A stretch of 64,000 bases of DNA, taken from NCBI GenBank assembly GCA_043228905.1, contig JBHGNT010000016.1, positions 4,216,001 to 4,280,000 on the forward strand, written 5' to 3'. Positions 11,301-24,100 of the stretch are shown here, one piece after another (position 1 is the first letter of the stretch; each line of letters opens with the position of its first letter). The notes under the pieces were generated by a model. The model was given only the letters and a program-made list of their open reading frames with translations, was not told where the DNA came from and made no database searches. The translations under genes and the position numbers were made by a program. This stretch comes from Azolla caroliniana (lineage: Eukaryota; Polypodiophyta).

Positions 11301-13384
11301 ATATTTGAATAGACATGAAAGTAGTTCCATCTTCAAGAAAAACTTCTAGTCAGTGAGACCCCCCTTGCCCCCAAGATGTGACCCCACAATTTACCATGTA
11401 TGCATGAGTGCTCCTGAGGAGCAGATTTATCAACATATCCAGAACTAAATTTGCCATTGATAACATGTATGTGATATTAACTATTATAGGCTATAGCTAG
11501 TCTCAGCTTTTCATGTTTATATTAGTCTTGATTTGAAGTGTTTCTCATGTGCCTTACATAGAAATTTTTCTGTTGTAATCTTCATCTTCTTCTACATATT
11601 TTGCAGCATCCTTAAAATTCTCTTTACTAATTGCCAAGTGTCCATTTTATGCAAAAACTATTATGGAATTATGAGAACGTAAGAAAAATTTGTAGGAATT
11701 TATTAGAAACATCATAGACTGCTGTTGGATTTTGTTCCTTTATGGTGTGTATGTTCAACCTGCATTTTCGTAAATGAGAATATTATTTTCTCTTTTGTGG
11801 ATGGTGCGTGAATTCAACCTTCTTCATGGTGTTGGGGCATCCTTCAAAGCTTCTAGAAAGACAACTATTTGCTCCAAAAGGATTAAATCTCGGACAATTA
11901 TAGTCTAATGGATACTTATTCTCTTCCTTTTTCGGTAGGTTTCCTCAGTGGCGCCCAACATTCCAGCCATGTACGAAATGCATTTCGGTGTCCCAATGGC
12001 AGGTGCTGTCCTCAACACATTGAACATTCGCCTAAATGCACAAACAATGGCGAGCATTTTGCAACACTCCGAATCCAAGGCAGTGTTTGTAGACTATCAA
12101 TATTTACCCCTCATTTATGAATCAATGGAAATCTTATCTCATGAGGCTTCAGAATTACCCACCATTGTTGTTATCCATGACCAACTGGCTGCTGAACCCA
12201 CCCCTGATTTCAAAGAGCTTGATTATGAAAGCTTATTGAAAACAGGTGACTCAGGGTTCAAGTTTCAGTGGCCAACAGATGAGTGGGAAACTATAAGCCT
12301 CAACTATACATCTGGGACAACCTCGAGGCCAAAAGGGGTGATTTATCACCACAGGGGTGCATATATAAACTCGCTTATATCAATATTGATGTGGAGGATG
12401 CCTGATTTTCCCGTATATCTCTGGACAGTACCAATGTTCCACTGCAATGGGTGGTGTTTTACCTGGGCAGTGGCTGCCCAGGCTGGGACCAATATATGCC
12501 TTCGGAATGTTACCGCTAAGAGTGCCTTTGAAGCTATAGCCGATCACAAAGCTACTCACTTAGCGGGCGCACCTACGGTGTTAAGTATTCTTGCATCGGC
12601 GAGGGCCGATGAAATCAAGCCATTGCCATCAACTGTTCATGTTTTAACTGGGGGTGCCCCTCCTGCTCCTACCATACTTTCTCGTATGAAGAGCTTAGGA
12701 TTCGATGTCACCCACTCATATGGACTTACTGAGACATTTGGCCCTGCATTGTATTGTCGATGGCGGCCTGAATGGAACTCTCTCTCACCTAATGAACAAG
12801 CTGCTTTAAAAGCTCGCCAAGGGCTAGCTACTCTTTCTGTGGCTGAAGCGGCTGTGATGGAGTCTGAAACCATGCAAAAGGTCCCGAGTGATGGGAAAAC
12901 AATCGGTGAAGTGATGCTCAGAGGAGTTGCATTGATGAAAGGCTATCTTAAAGACGAGGCAGCAACGAAAGCAGCTTTCAAAGGAGGGTGGTTTCACACT
13001 GGAGACTTGGGTGTTATGCATCCAGATGGTTATATTCAGCTGAAGGACCGATCCAAGGACATCATTATTTCAGGTGGGGAGAACATAAGCAGTATTGAGG
13101 TTGAAACAGTGTTGTATAGTCATCCACAGGTTCTTGAGGCTGCTGTTGTTGCTCAGCCCAATGACTATTGGGGTGAAACACCGTGTGCATTTGTGCATGC
13201 GGTGAGTGATAATGTATCGGCCGAAAGCATTATTCAGTATTGCCGAGAACGGTTGCCTCGATATATGGCCCCCCGTGTTGTAGTTTTTGGAGAGTTGCCG
13301 AAGACTGCCACCGGAAAAGTTCAGAAATACATCCTCAGGGAACGAGCTAAGGCCTTACCGAAAGATAACTTAAGCAAACTGTAA
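8336..13384 (+). CDS. Peroxisomal acyl-activating enzyme (acyl-CoA ligase), clade-VI type
   Basis: Two exons, 8336-8530 and 11939-13384, joined in phase (D-V | V-S) across a 3.4-kb GT/AG intron; 546 residues, the normal length for the family. Exon 1 gives the usual MEKCSANYPALTPLVFLER start. Exon 2 carries the whole ANL-superfamily core: AMP-binding loop YTSGTTSRPKG (188-198), SYGLTET (about 325-331), TGDLG (419-423), KDRSKD, SGGENISS, and KTATGKVQK with the likely catalytic lysine near 525. The protein ends in SKL, a canonical PTS1 peroxisome signal. The family makes an acyl-AMP and then an acyl-CoA thioester. Plant relatives use benzoate, cinnamate or short-chain acids; the substrate here cannot be read from sequence. 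It appears intact. Confidence 0.93.
8665..9800 (+). repeat. Degenerate intronic repeat array, unit about 60 bp
   Basis: Within the acyl-activating enzyme intron the phrases CATGTTTTCC, TTTGAAATTAGTTGAAAT, TTGAAGTTCCA and TGCTTTCTACA recur in the same order some 12-18 times with heavy divergence. This looks like an old tandem array that has drifted; the unit length and copy number are estimates by eye. Confidence 0.65.
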
Positions 13385-14579
13385 TTTAAAATCCCGAGGT
13401 TGTCTTGTGTTCGCAAATGGAATCTTGCATGTATTCTTGGAAGACAAAATATATAAATAGTTGCCTCATTCATTTTGAGTAAAAATATTAGCTATTCTTG
13501 CCTTGGAACAAATTTCATCATGAAATGAACATTTAATTCTTGGTTTTTCCAAAGGTAGCAAGCTTATTACATCATTATGTTTCTAAGATTGGACATAATG
13601 GCATTCCACCAAAAATTTGTGCAAACATCTCTACATAAATTGAAACAATGAATAGCTATCGTTTACCAATGAATTGCCAATATGTCAAACCTCATGCAAA
13701 TCCAATGGTTAAAGTCACAAACTTTTCTAAGTGCAAATATATCCAACTAACATCATCCATCACAAGGTTGGTGATCGCAAGAGAGTCTACATTTTACATA
13801 TTAAAATAAGCCTATAAAAGAAATAATACATTTGTTTGGTTCAACAAAGTGAATAACAATTTTGCCATTGCATCGGGCCAATGAATTGCCAATTGTTTAA
13901 TCCTTTTTGCATATCCAATTATTGATAAGAACAAAAACTTGTCCAACTGTACAACTATTTCCTACATGATATACCACAATGTTATTAGCCTTGGGAAGAC
14001 CCAACATCTCTTCATATAGAGAAGCACCACATAAAGCTCACAAAGAAGCAATAAGATTTTGAATTTCAATGCCTTTTTGTCAACATGATTAGGTATCTAA
14101 CATAGGAAGATGATAATACTCAAATTAATTCCCAAGGTTATTCAAATCTGGTCAAAATAAGGTGTTAAAGATTATCCCAAGGCTCAATGAAAAATATTGT
14201 TCCCAATATGTGTCTACATTGTATGTTCTTAAAGTTAATTCTACTTTTTTAATGAATTTTATAACTAATGGATGGAGTTTTTTTTTATGGAAAAAAAAAA
14301 TCTACTTTAATGAGAGAAGATAGTATAAATTGTTAGAATCATCGCAATTCAATATAGGGAAAAAATTGGTTCATGAATTACCTTGGTCATTAACAAAGGA
14401 TTGTCAAAGTCTTGATTCGTGACAAATGCCCCATTTGGGTGGAGGCATTAGATTTTCCTCCCTTTTTGGAGTGATCTTTAAACTACAAATGTTAGATAGA
14501 TGGATATTTTTTAGCATCCATAGATAGGCCAATATTGACCCATAGGACCTAAGTACAAATATTATCTTGATGTATGTCG
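13385..14579. other. Intergenic DNA, no gene seen
   Basis: Holds the 3' flank of the acyl-activating enzyme gene and AT-rich DNA. A diverged phrase CCAATGAATTGCCAAT is repeated at about 13667 and 13879. The right part may be the 3' tail of the neighbouring minus-strand LINE. Confidence 0.5.
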
Positions 14580-14584
14580 CCTTC

Positions 14585-16410
14585 CTAAGATGGGATATCC
14601 ATACTTTGAACCACCAAATCTATGTGTGCGAATAAGGCATACACATATGAACTCAACCTTCTAGGTGTTCTCTTTAGTATGATACTCAACTCATCACCCC
14701 CTCTTAATATATCATCATAACTTTTACGAATTGCTCTATATTCGGAGCATGAAAATAGCAAGTGACATTCATCCTCTAGTAGCCCTTCCTTACATACCTT
14801 ACATGTCTTTATATTTGGCTGATTTTGATTCCATAATGCAACTTCAATACCTAGGTTGTGTGATCGAATGCGAAGGAGTGTTAGGGATATACAAGAGTTA
14901 ATACTCATGTTAGTAATGAGGTAAGGTTGAATATGATTGATAGGCCTTCTTGCCCTATATAGAACCCAACATTCAAGATTGATGTTTGCAATGTAATATT
15001 CTAATTTGTCCTTTTGGCATCTTTCCACTTCTTCCTTAGTGGGTCCATGAATCGTTCCTCAATAACTACATATTTCATTGCATCACTTGAAAGCTCTAGG
15101 AGATCTTCCACATTCCATCTTTTGAACTATTTTTTGATGTCAACTACCCAACTAGATGAGAGAATTTTGCACTTGTGATTCTTTTGTAGTTTACATCCAA
15201 CATTCCAAGCAAGATGTGGTAATCTATGATTTGACATATTCTTGACTTTTTTAATGTATCTATATACTCTCCATAGCGCAAATATCGCTATAGGCCGAAC
15301 TCATGTTTCCAAGAGCACAACTTGGTAGACGGTGGTGTATTTTACTCCCAATTGTCTCTTTAAAAACATCTTTTGAATTTTCTCAATCTCATTCCATGCA
15401 TTAAGAGATATGGGGCCTCCCCACACTTCTACTGTATAAAGCAAAACGTGTGTTACCATGTCATTAAATAACATTCGTTTCACTTCCCATCCCTGAGTAA
15501 CTATGGTTGCATTTATTTTCCAACATATAATAACTTTTCCAACCAACTTGAAGTCTAGACTCAAAGCATACACTCCATTTATTCGTGGCAGGTAGATCGA
15601 TACCAAGATACTTAAAGCTTTGTATAAACATGTTCTCCTTTATATGTAAGCATAGGGTATTGGTGCGGTGGATCGTTCACACTACCATCATTTTTGTTTT
15701 ATTCACATTTACAGTTAGTCCACTACTTTGGCAAAATAACATTAGTTTCACCTCTCATCCGTGAGTATCACTTTGGTTGCATTTATTTTCCAACATATAA
15801 TAACTTTTCCAACCAACTTGAAGTCTAGACTCAAAGCATACATTCCATTTATTCGTGGCAGGTACATCGATACCAAGATACTTAAAGCTTTGTACAATTT
15901 GTACATGTTCTCCCTTATATATAAGCATATGGTATTGGCTAGGCTTTCACACTACCATCATTTTGTTTTATCCACATTTACAGTTAGTCCACTGCTTTGG
16001 CAAAATGTTTCTAATGCTCCAAGTAAACATTGCATGCCATCAACATCATATGAAAAGAGAACCACGTCATCCGCATATAATAGCAATAAGATAGATTGTT
16101 GATTTAGTTTTGGCGCATTTCTTGCAACCCTATTAACCACTTGTTCCAAATTATCAATGCATAAACCAAAGAGTGTAGGTGATGATGGGCATCCTTGCTT
16201 AACCCCCATGTTACTTAAAAAGTGTTCCAAAAAACCATCCTCAATGCTTAGTTGGCATCTAACTTGCTCATATAATCGTGCAATAGTAACTCAATACTCT
16301 AATGGCATGCCAATTTCCACCATTCTATTCCAAAGCTCATGTCATGGAATTGTATCAAATGCTTTTTAAAAATAAACAAAGCAACAATTGAGTTTAGGAG
16401 GGAGTTGTTT
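14585..16410 (-). mobile_element. Decayed LINE (non-LTR reverse transcriptase)
   Basis: On the minus strand, right to left: KAFDTIP at about 16340-16360 (interrupted by stops), GVKQGCPSSPTLFG and the catalytic box YADDVVLFS in an open stretch 15958-16230, then fragments around 15301-15606, and at 14585-15028 a C-terminal zinc-binding segment (CKVC...HLLFSC) typical of plant LINE ORF2. Several stops and frame breaks make it inactive. The first part of ORF2 (endonuclease) is not seen, so it is probably 5'-truncated. Borders are approximate. Confidence 0.85.
15480..16015. repeat. 270-bp internal duplication within the LINE copy
   Basis: The phrase beginning ATTTATTTTCCAACATATAA at 15511 recurs at 15781, and the CACTACCATCATTTT...GTTTTAT block near 15680 recurs near 15950. 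The copies differ at only a few positions, so the duplication postdates the LINE insertion. It disrupts the reverse-transcriptase frame. Confidence 0.85.
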
Positions 16411-17810
16411 ACGTGAAAAGAAAATGTTCGTTGCTAGCTATTCAATCTCCTAGACGCAGCGTATTGAGGGTGGTCTACCAATCATCCACAACTTCTTCCC
16501 GAGTTCGTAGTCATGCAAGAAAACACGATCAACCATCACCAGTATGTACATGCTCCTTCAATAATTTTTCTTTAATTGTATTGTCCCATCTATTCTATGA
16601 AGAGAAGAGGAGACATGCTTGTGGATAAAACAAAACACATTATGAATGATATGCAACATGAATATTGTGAAGACAAAAAATGGCATTGTTTTTGCTCCAA
16701 TTACAAACATATATACATACGTAGTAATAGTATAATATACATACACACATAGTAATAGTAGCTCTCTATGCACGTGGGTTGCTCTTATATTTGTTTGCAT
16801 TATTGTAGGAATCTAAATTTCTATTCCTTCTTATTTTGTTTTACTTAACTTCTAAACTCTGTTTTTTCCCATTTTAAATGGTTTTCTAATTTTTATTAGT
16901 CAATCCACTTTTTAGTTCGTTTAAATTAATTAATATGTTCGTATTAAGTATTAAGATTATTTATTTATTTTGTAATAAAAGAACAATTTCGTAATTAATT
17001 ATTCCATTGACACATTATTCTTATTTTACTGTTCTATTTTTTTTACTTGATCAGTTAGATTTGTTTTCCCTTTTTAATTGTTTACCATTTCTTTTATGTG
17101 CATTTATCTATTTCTTTTTGTTTATTTTTATTCATTTAGTTTTGGAATAAAGGAGGGTTAAAAATCGAAATAGGCATATAAGCGTACAAACGCAATGGGG
17201 ACAGAAAGGTAAATAGTAGGAACATTAAAAGGAGGGTTAAAGCTACACACACACACACACACATCCATACATCTCAAAGTTTCAATTTTGGTACTATAAC
17301 ATGTAATACAAAATATGAAGGACAAATGTTTTCTCGTGGCAGCTCAAAAGTTGGGTTTCGAAGAGCAAAGAAAGATCATTCCGGCCATACACTTGCGCCA
17401 CAAGCGGAAAACCAATCAAGCCTAGAAAGGTGGAGGAGGAGAAGAAGAAGAAGAATGATGTAGCTATGCATCATCGATCCATCTCTATCTATGGGTAGAT
17501 CTATATATATAGATTGATTGACATACATGTCTTCTTGTCTAATCTCTAACTAAGTCTTGAAGAAAAGCACAATGTGTGTGGAGGAATGTGGTGGTGTTCC
17601 TAGAGAAAGAGAGAAGCCAATAATAGAGACGAAGAGTATGTAGTGTAAACTTGCATAGTATGTAATATACTCGAATGCATTGGCAACCATTCTTTTCCAT
17701 ACGGATGAAAACGAATGCGTATGTTATCAAAACATTGTTATGTGTTTTTTTTTTACCTTACATTTAAATAATGAATACAAAAGTATGGTGTTTACGATCC
17801 TTTGTGGGTG
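16411..17810. other. Intergenic DNA upstream of SRP19
   Basis: AT-rich, with a short (AC)n run at about 17245-17262 and a GAA/AGA-rich stretch near 17430-17455. No gene recognised on either strand. Confidence 0.55.
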
Positions 17811-18117
17811 TTTACCATACTCGAAATGTTTTGAAACATACTCGAATGCGAGTGCACGTATGGTTTATACTATGGAACTTCTAAGTTCTAACTTTAAAGA
17901 CTAAAGTATCGGAGTTTGTGAAAGAGTCGTCTTCCGAATTTCGTAGAGAAAAGAAGGGTGTGTTTACCATACTCGAATGGTTGAAACATGCTCGAGTGCG
18001 AATATGCACGTATGGTACGTATGGTTTATACTATGTAACTTCGACGTTAAAGACTTAAAAAGTAAAGTAGTGGAGAGTTTGTGAAAGAGTCGTCTTCTTG
18101 AATTTCGTAGAGAAAAA
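17811..18117 (+). repeat. 152-bp tandem duplication of the SRP19 upstream region
   Basis: TTTACCATACTCGAA starts at 17811 and again at 17963. Both units run through ...GTATGGTTTATACTATG..., the AAAGACT stretch, GTGAAAGAGTCGTCTTC and GAATTTCGTAGAGAAAA. The second copy ends less than 80 bases before the SRP19 start codon, so the promoter or 5' leader is present twice. Confidence 0.85.
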
Positions 18118-18194
18118 AGAGAAAGAAAAAGAAGGGGGAGGGAACACCTTCCTCCCCTGTTCCTCCTCCCCTGTTCCTGTTTGTTTGTGTAGCT

Positions 18195-21100
18195 ATGGAA
18201 GGCAGAGACACCTCCAGATGGGTCATCATCTACCCCATCTACCTCAACGCCAAGAAGACGCTCGCCGAAGGTCGTCGCATCGCCGTCAGCCGAGCCTGCG
18301 AGAATCCCACCTGCACAGAGATCGGCGACTGCTGTACCTTCCTCAACCTCCCCTTCTCTCACGAGGTATTGCTTCCCCTCCCACCATTTATTCACTCTTC
18401 TCTTTCGGCTCGGGGAGGTTCTTCTCCGTTTTCCATGATAATATCGACGGGCTCAGCTTTCCCGTATAGTGCCTGCCTTTTTTCGGCCAGTGCCCTAACG
18501 AGACTCTCCACAATTTGGGGAGCTTTAGTAAAATCAAGCTAATGCATCTCTTATGATAAAATAAACTAAAATTCGATGAGTTATGAAATCAGCCAAAATG
18601 CCCTCCCTAAAGAAGGAATTGAAGCGTCCTTGGGCTCCACATTTGGGGAGCTTTAGTAAAATCAAGCTAATGCATCTCTGATCATAAAAAACAAATTGAT
18701 GAGTCATTAAATCAGCCAAAATGCCCTCCCTAAAGAAGGGATTGAAACATCCTTGGGATCTGGTTGCAAATTATGGGTTGTGGCATATGGAGATCCATAT
18801 ATCCAGGGTGTAGTATAAATCCATCCTCAGTGACATATGGTTATTCCTGGTAAAAGGTAAAGGTAAAGAGGGATGTTTGAGGGAGCAGCTGTTGAGGGAT
18901 GATGTTCTGCAAACAGAGAGTAGAGACACAGATTTTTGGGTGCACCCAACCGCCTTGATTGGTACACAAGAAGAAAATGTTATTATATTAGTTAACCCTA
19001 CAAAGAAAGAGGTGTGTTCACATTACAAAAGGAGGTGTCCTGTCCAGGTGAACAATGTGTTCACATATACGAATAATTACCTAATTTGTGAACTACGGGC
19101 CTTTACACCTAACAACCTCCCACTTAAAGGTCTGATGTGAACATTCAAGTAACTCCCACTAACTATATGCAATGCTCATGTTGAGCTTTACCAAGACTTT
19201 TAGAGAGAATATTTGCAGGATTATCCTGTGTTTTGATCTTGGTCAATGTGACTAGACCATCCTCCAAAACTTGTTTGATAAAGTGATGTTGCACATCAAA
19301 GTGTTTGGTGTGCGAATGAAACATGGAATTCTTAGCCAGATACACAACACTCTGGCAATCACATCCTAACATAGGAGTACTAACAGACATGCCAAGATCT
19401 TCAGCAAGTCTACTGAGCCATATAGCTTCCTTTGAAGCTTCTGTAGCTGAAATATATTCAGCTTCAGTAGTACTCAGTGATACAATCTTTTGCAATTTGG
19501 AGCACCAAGACATTGCTCCACCAACAACTGTAAATATATACCCGCTAGTAGACTTACGTGTATCCAAATCACCTGCCATGTCTGCATCACAATATCCCTA
19601 CAAACTTAATGCACCCTTCCCATAGTAAACATTTTCTCTGTGTACCTTTAAGATACCTGAAAACACACTTGACAACCTCCCAATGTGCTTTGCCCGAATT
19701 AGACATATAACGATTGACAACTCCCATTGCATAAGCAATATTTGGACGAGTAGCCACCATAGCATACATTAGAGAACCACATGTTGATGCATAAGGAATT
19801 CCCTTCATAGCATTGACTTACATCTCATCCTTTGGACAATCAGCCTTGCTAAGTTTAAGATATGAAGGCAAAGGAACTCCAAGGCACTTTGCTTCTGCCA
19901 TATTAAATCTGTTAAGTACTTTTTCAATGTACTTTTCTTGTGACAAAAACAACAATTTGTCCTTTCTGTTTTTACTGATTTTCATGCCCAAAATATGCTT
20001 TGCATTTCCCAAATCTTTCATAGAGAAGATCACTTTCAGTTGATCTTTTAGAGCATCAAGACTAGTCTTTCTTTTCCTAGCTAACAACATATCATCCACA
20101 TATAGAACAAGTATGATGGGATTGTCATTGATATCCTTTTTTGTGTATAAACAATGATTTGCATAGCTATGATCAAAACCTTGAGAAAGCATAAATGTAT
20201 CAAACTTCTTATACCACTGTCGTGGTGCCTGTTTTAGGCCATATAGGCTACACTTTAGTTTGCATACCAAATGCTCCTTGTTACGGACTACAAAACCCTC
20301 AGGTTGTTTCATGTAGATCTCTTCATCAATATCACCATGCAAAAAACGGTCATTACATCCATTTGGTAGAACTCCAGATTAAGCATTGCAGTGAGAGCAA
20401 ATAGCACACGAAGTGTGGTCATCTTCACAACAGGAGAGAAGACCTCTTGGAAGTCAATACCTTCTTTCTGTGGTGCATAACCCTTGGCAACTAATATTGC
20501 CTTGTATTTTGGTTTCCCTTCAATTTTCTTTACTTTATAAACCCACTTATTTGGAAGAGCTTTCCTTCCTTCAGGTAAGGACACAAGATCCCAAGTATCA
20601 TTTGCATACAAAGATTTTATTTCTTCTTGCATTGCAAGCTCCCACTTACTACTAAGTTGACATGACATTGCCTCCTTATAAGTAAGTGGTTCACCCCCAT
20701 CTGACAGCATGACATAATGCAAAGAGGGGTCATATCTATATATTTGCCTCCTTAAACGATTAGACCTACATACCCAATGATCAGAATTTTCAGGGATTGG
20801 TTCTAAATCTGGAGGAAAATCAGTTTCAGTGCTTTCTGACTGTTGCAAACCATGTCTAGCATGTCGTTCAACATCTATATTTTGTTGTTCAGTACCTTCA
20901 TCTCGTTGTCCAACACCTTCATGAGCATCTCTTTGCCGTCCAACTTCTTCTGGCTCAAAGATAACTGGTCGATCATCATATTTAACCTTTGGTATAGCAT
21001 CATGAGGTTTATTTTCAGATTTTGTGGATGGCTGTAATTGCCGAAATGTAACGCTCTTAGAGTTCTCAACAGAGGAACAAGCATTTTTCAGCAATTTTTC

Positions 21101-24100
21101 TTCATTAAAAACAACATCCTGGCTGCGTACAATTTTTTTGGACTGAGGTAACCAAATCCTATAGCCCATTTCACCTTCATCACCATAGCCCATAAAAATG
21201 GTGGACTTAGATCGAGCTTGTTTCTCAGCTCACTTCTAATGTGTACAAATGAATCACAATCGAAAATTCGTAAATGGTAATATGAGGCTGGTTTGCCAGA
21301 CCAAACCTCCTCAAGGATTCCATTCTTTAAAGGCATGTTGGGAGAACGATTACATATATGAGCCGCGGTTTTTAATGCTTCTCCCCAAAATTCATGAGGG
21401 AGATTAGTTGTGGACAGCATGCACTGTACTTGCTCACACAAGGTCCTATTATACCTTTCTACCACCCCATTTGATGAAGGGTTATCTTTTAATACCATGT
21501 AAGTCACAAAAGGACTTAATTTTGCAGATGTAAACTCACCCCCATTATCTGTTCTAAGACATTTCAATTTTGTCCCTTTTTGGGTAGTCACAAATGCATG
21601 AAAAGATTTAAATGCATCACCTTTTTTTATCATCAAGTACACCCAAATCTTCCTAGAATAATCATTGATAACGGAAATAAAATATGCAGCACCGCCCAAA
21701 GATTTTACAGGCATGCTACATACATCAGAATGCACCAAATCTAGCACATTTGGTTTATGAGAGACACCAGAATAATAAGAATTTTTCACTTGTTTGTCAA
21801 ATAGACAATCATTACAAAAAACCAGCTTTGATCCTTTAATGTCAAGTCTTTTTAGAGCAAAAAGGACTTCAAGTCCTTTTTGGCTCATATGTCCTAATCT
21901 CTTATGCCAAAGCTCTAAACGAATTCAGCAATAGCAAGAAACCTTCCAGGTAAAGCTTTACATTGCAAAAAGTAGAGAGTGCCCTTTTTGCAACCTTTCA
22001 CAATAACCATAGATCCTTTCTTAAGTTTCCACAATCCACCACCGAATAATGTGGTGTAACCATGCAAATCCATTGTCCTACAGATAGCAAACTTTTCTTA
22101 ATGCCAAGTACATACCTGACATCTTTGAGCACGATCTCTTGACCATTATCCAAAGACAAGTGTATGGTGCCAATACCATCAATATTGTAAGCACTATTGT
22201 TACCAAGATAAACTTTTCCATAATTGCATGCATCAAATGTGGTAAAGCACTCCAAACATGGAGTAACATGAAAAGAAACCCTTGAGTCTACTATCCACGT
22301 TTGTGTAATCCATCATCGATTGACAATAAAGCATCAATAACATCTGTTTTGGTGATTTGCATCTTGAACATGAGCTATGAAGGCATCATCTGTAATACAA
22401 AGTACATCACCATCTTCACCAGATAGGTCTTCAATGATAACATTTGAAGCCATATTAGCTTTCCCTGTTGTATTAAATTTATCATCTTTATTTTTCTTCT
22501 CTCCTACATTCTTCTTCCTTTCTAGTTCCATCTTCCAATATCTACAATCAGGTTTCTTATGACCTTTACGGCCACACTGATAGCATGTGATATCTTGTTG
22601 CTTTCCTTTCCCTCTACTTTTACTTCTATTTATTTGTCTTACATTTGGGTTCCTATTATCATATCTCCCCCTAATATTGTATGTTGAACCACTACCTTCT
22701 CCGCTAGATTGTCTTCTAATCTCTTCATTGAGAATAGAGCCCCACACACTGCTGATTCTGAATCTAAAAAAACAGAAAAGCAGAGGAAAGAGATTTGGCT
22801 CTGCTACCAGTTACAGGTAAAGAGGGATGTTTGAGGGAGCAGCTATTGAGGGATGATGTTCAGCAAACAAAGAGTAGAGACACAGATTTTTGGGTGTACC
22901 CAACCGCCTTGTTTGGTACACAAGAAAAAAAGGTTATTATATTAGTCAACCCTACAAAGAAAGAGGTGTGTTCACATTACAAAAGGAGGTGTCCTGTCCA
23001 GGTGAACAATGTGTTCACATATACGAATAATTACCTAATTTGTGAACTACGGGCCTTTACACCTAACAAAAGGTAGTACAAGGTCATACCTGAAAAATGT
23101 TGATGAACAATGGTAAAGTACCAAAGAGGCTAGCAGCAGCAGAGATATAAACTTAACTTTGGTCTTGATGCCATCTGTTGGAAAAACAAGTAAGAACACT
23201 AGAATCTGGCCATGGATTCATTCTGTTGTAGATAGCTAGGTGGTGTCAAAAACCTAGCCGTAATAGATGTTTTCCATGTCTTGCGTTGTCTGGGTCTAGT
23301 CAGATGTTCTCGAGTCCTCTGAAAATGTTGAGGCCATCATCTTTGGGTCTTCCAAGTCACAAGTATTGCATTGTGTATTTTGCGTCCTAGCATTGAAGTG
23401 TTCTATGACGGATACATTGCTTACACTAAATACTGCATAATGCTCTCCAATAGGACACTGTAAGGTGATTCAATTTCTTTGTCTCTTTATCATGTCATCA
23501 TCAAGGAAGATAGGGGCCCCATCCAGCCCATGTATTATGGCTTATTTTCTTAGGAAGGCAATTCTTTTGTACTTTGTTCAGAAATTGTCATAGTAATGCT
23601 CGACCTTTAGCAGTGTCTTTTCCCACTCCCTAGGAGTTGGTGAATGTGGTTGCTTCTTCCTTGTTATGCTGAGCTTGGTACAAAGTGTCTTTCCATCTCG
23701 GTCAAGGGTGGCATTCTGTAACTCAGGGATACCGGTGACTCACACATTGAGTTGTCTCACATGCCTCATCTGCTAGTCTTCCAATGCAGTTTGCATAAAA
23801 TTTGATTTGATTTACATAATCAAAATAGTTGTTAGAATAGGGAGATACTCGTCTTTGGTATGCTGAAATGCAGGAATGATAGCAGTCACATTTCATAAAT
23901 ATAAATGAATCAAACCCATTCCAATGTAGCTTGGATTATTCATTGTGACCAAGGTGGATAAGAATAGAGTTATCCAAACTGATATCATTCAATTGGATGA
24001 TGAAAGAACATGGGTCAACCTACAATGTCTCTTGATGGGAAACTGGGTAGTATGATTTTGGAGATAGTATTGTCTCTTTCAACAAGGTTTTAGCCCACTC

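Larger units (their letters stand above)
18864..23068 (-). mobile_element. Ty1/copia LTR retrotransposon, complete but inactive, antisense in SRP19 intron 1
   Basis: Two 251-bp LTRs (18864-19114 and 22818-23068) enclose gag-pol remnants read on the minus strand. A 5-bp direct repeat AAAGG flanks the element (18859-18863 and 23069-23073). Next to the 5' LTR (right side) is TGGTAGCAGAGC, one mismatch from the initiator-Met tRNA primer site. Next to the 3' LTR (left) is a polypurine tract CCTTTAAGTGGGAGGT ending exactly where the LTR begins TGTTAGG. The outer LTR end is TA rather than CA. The element lies opposite to SRP19 transcription, which may explain why its signals are tolerated in the intron. 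Confidence 0.93.
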
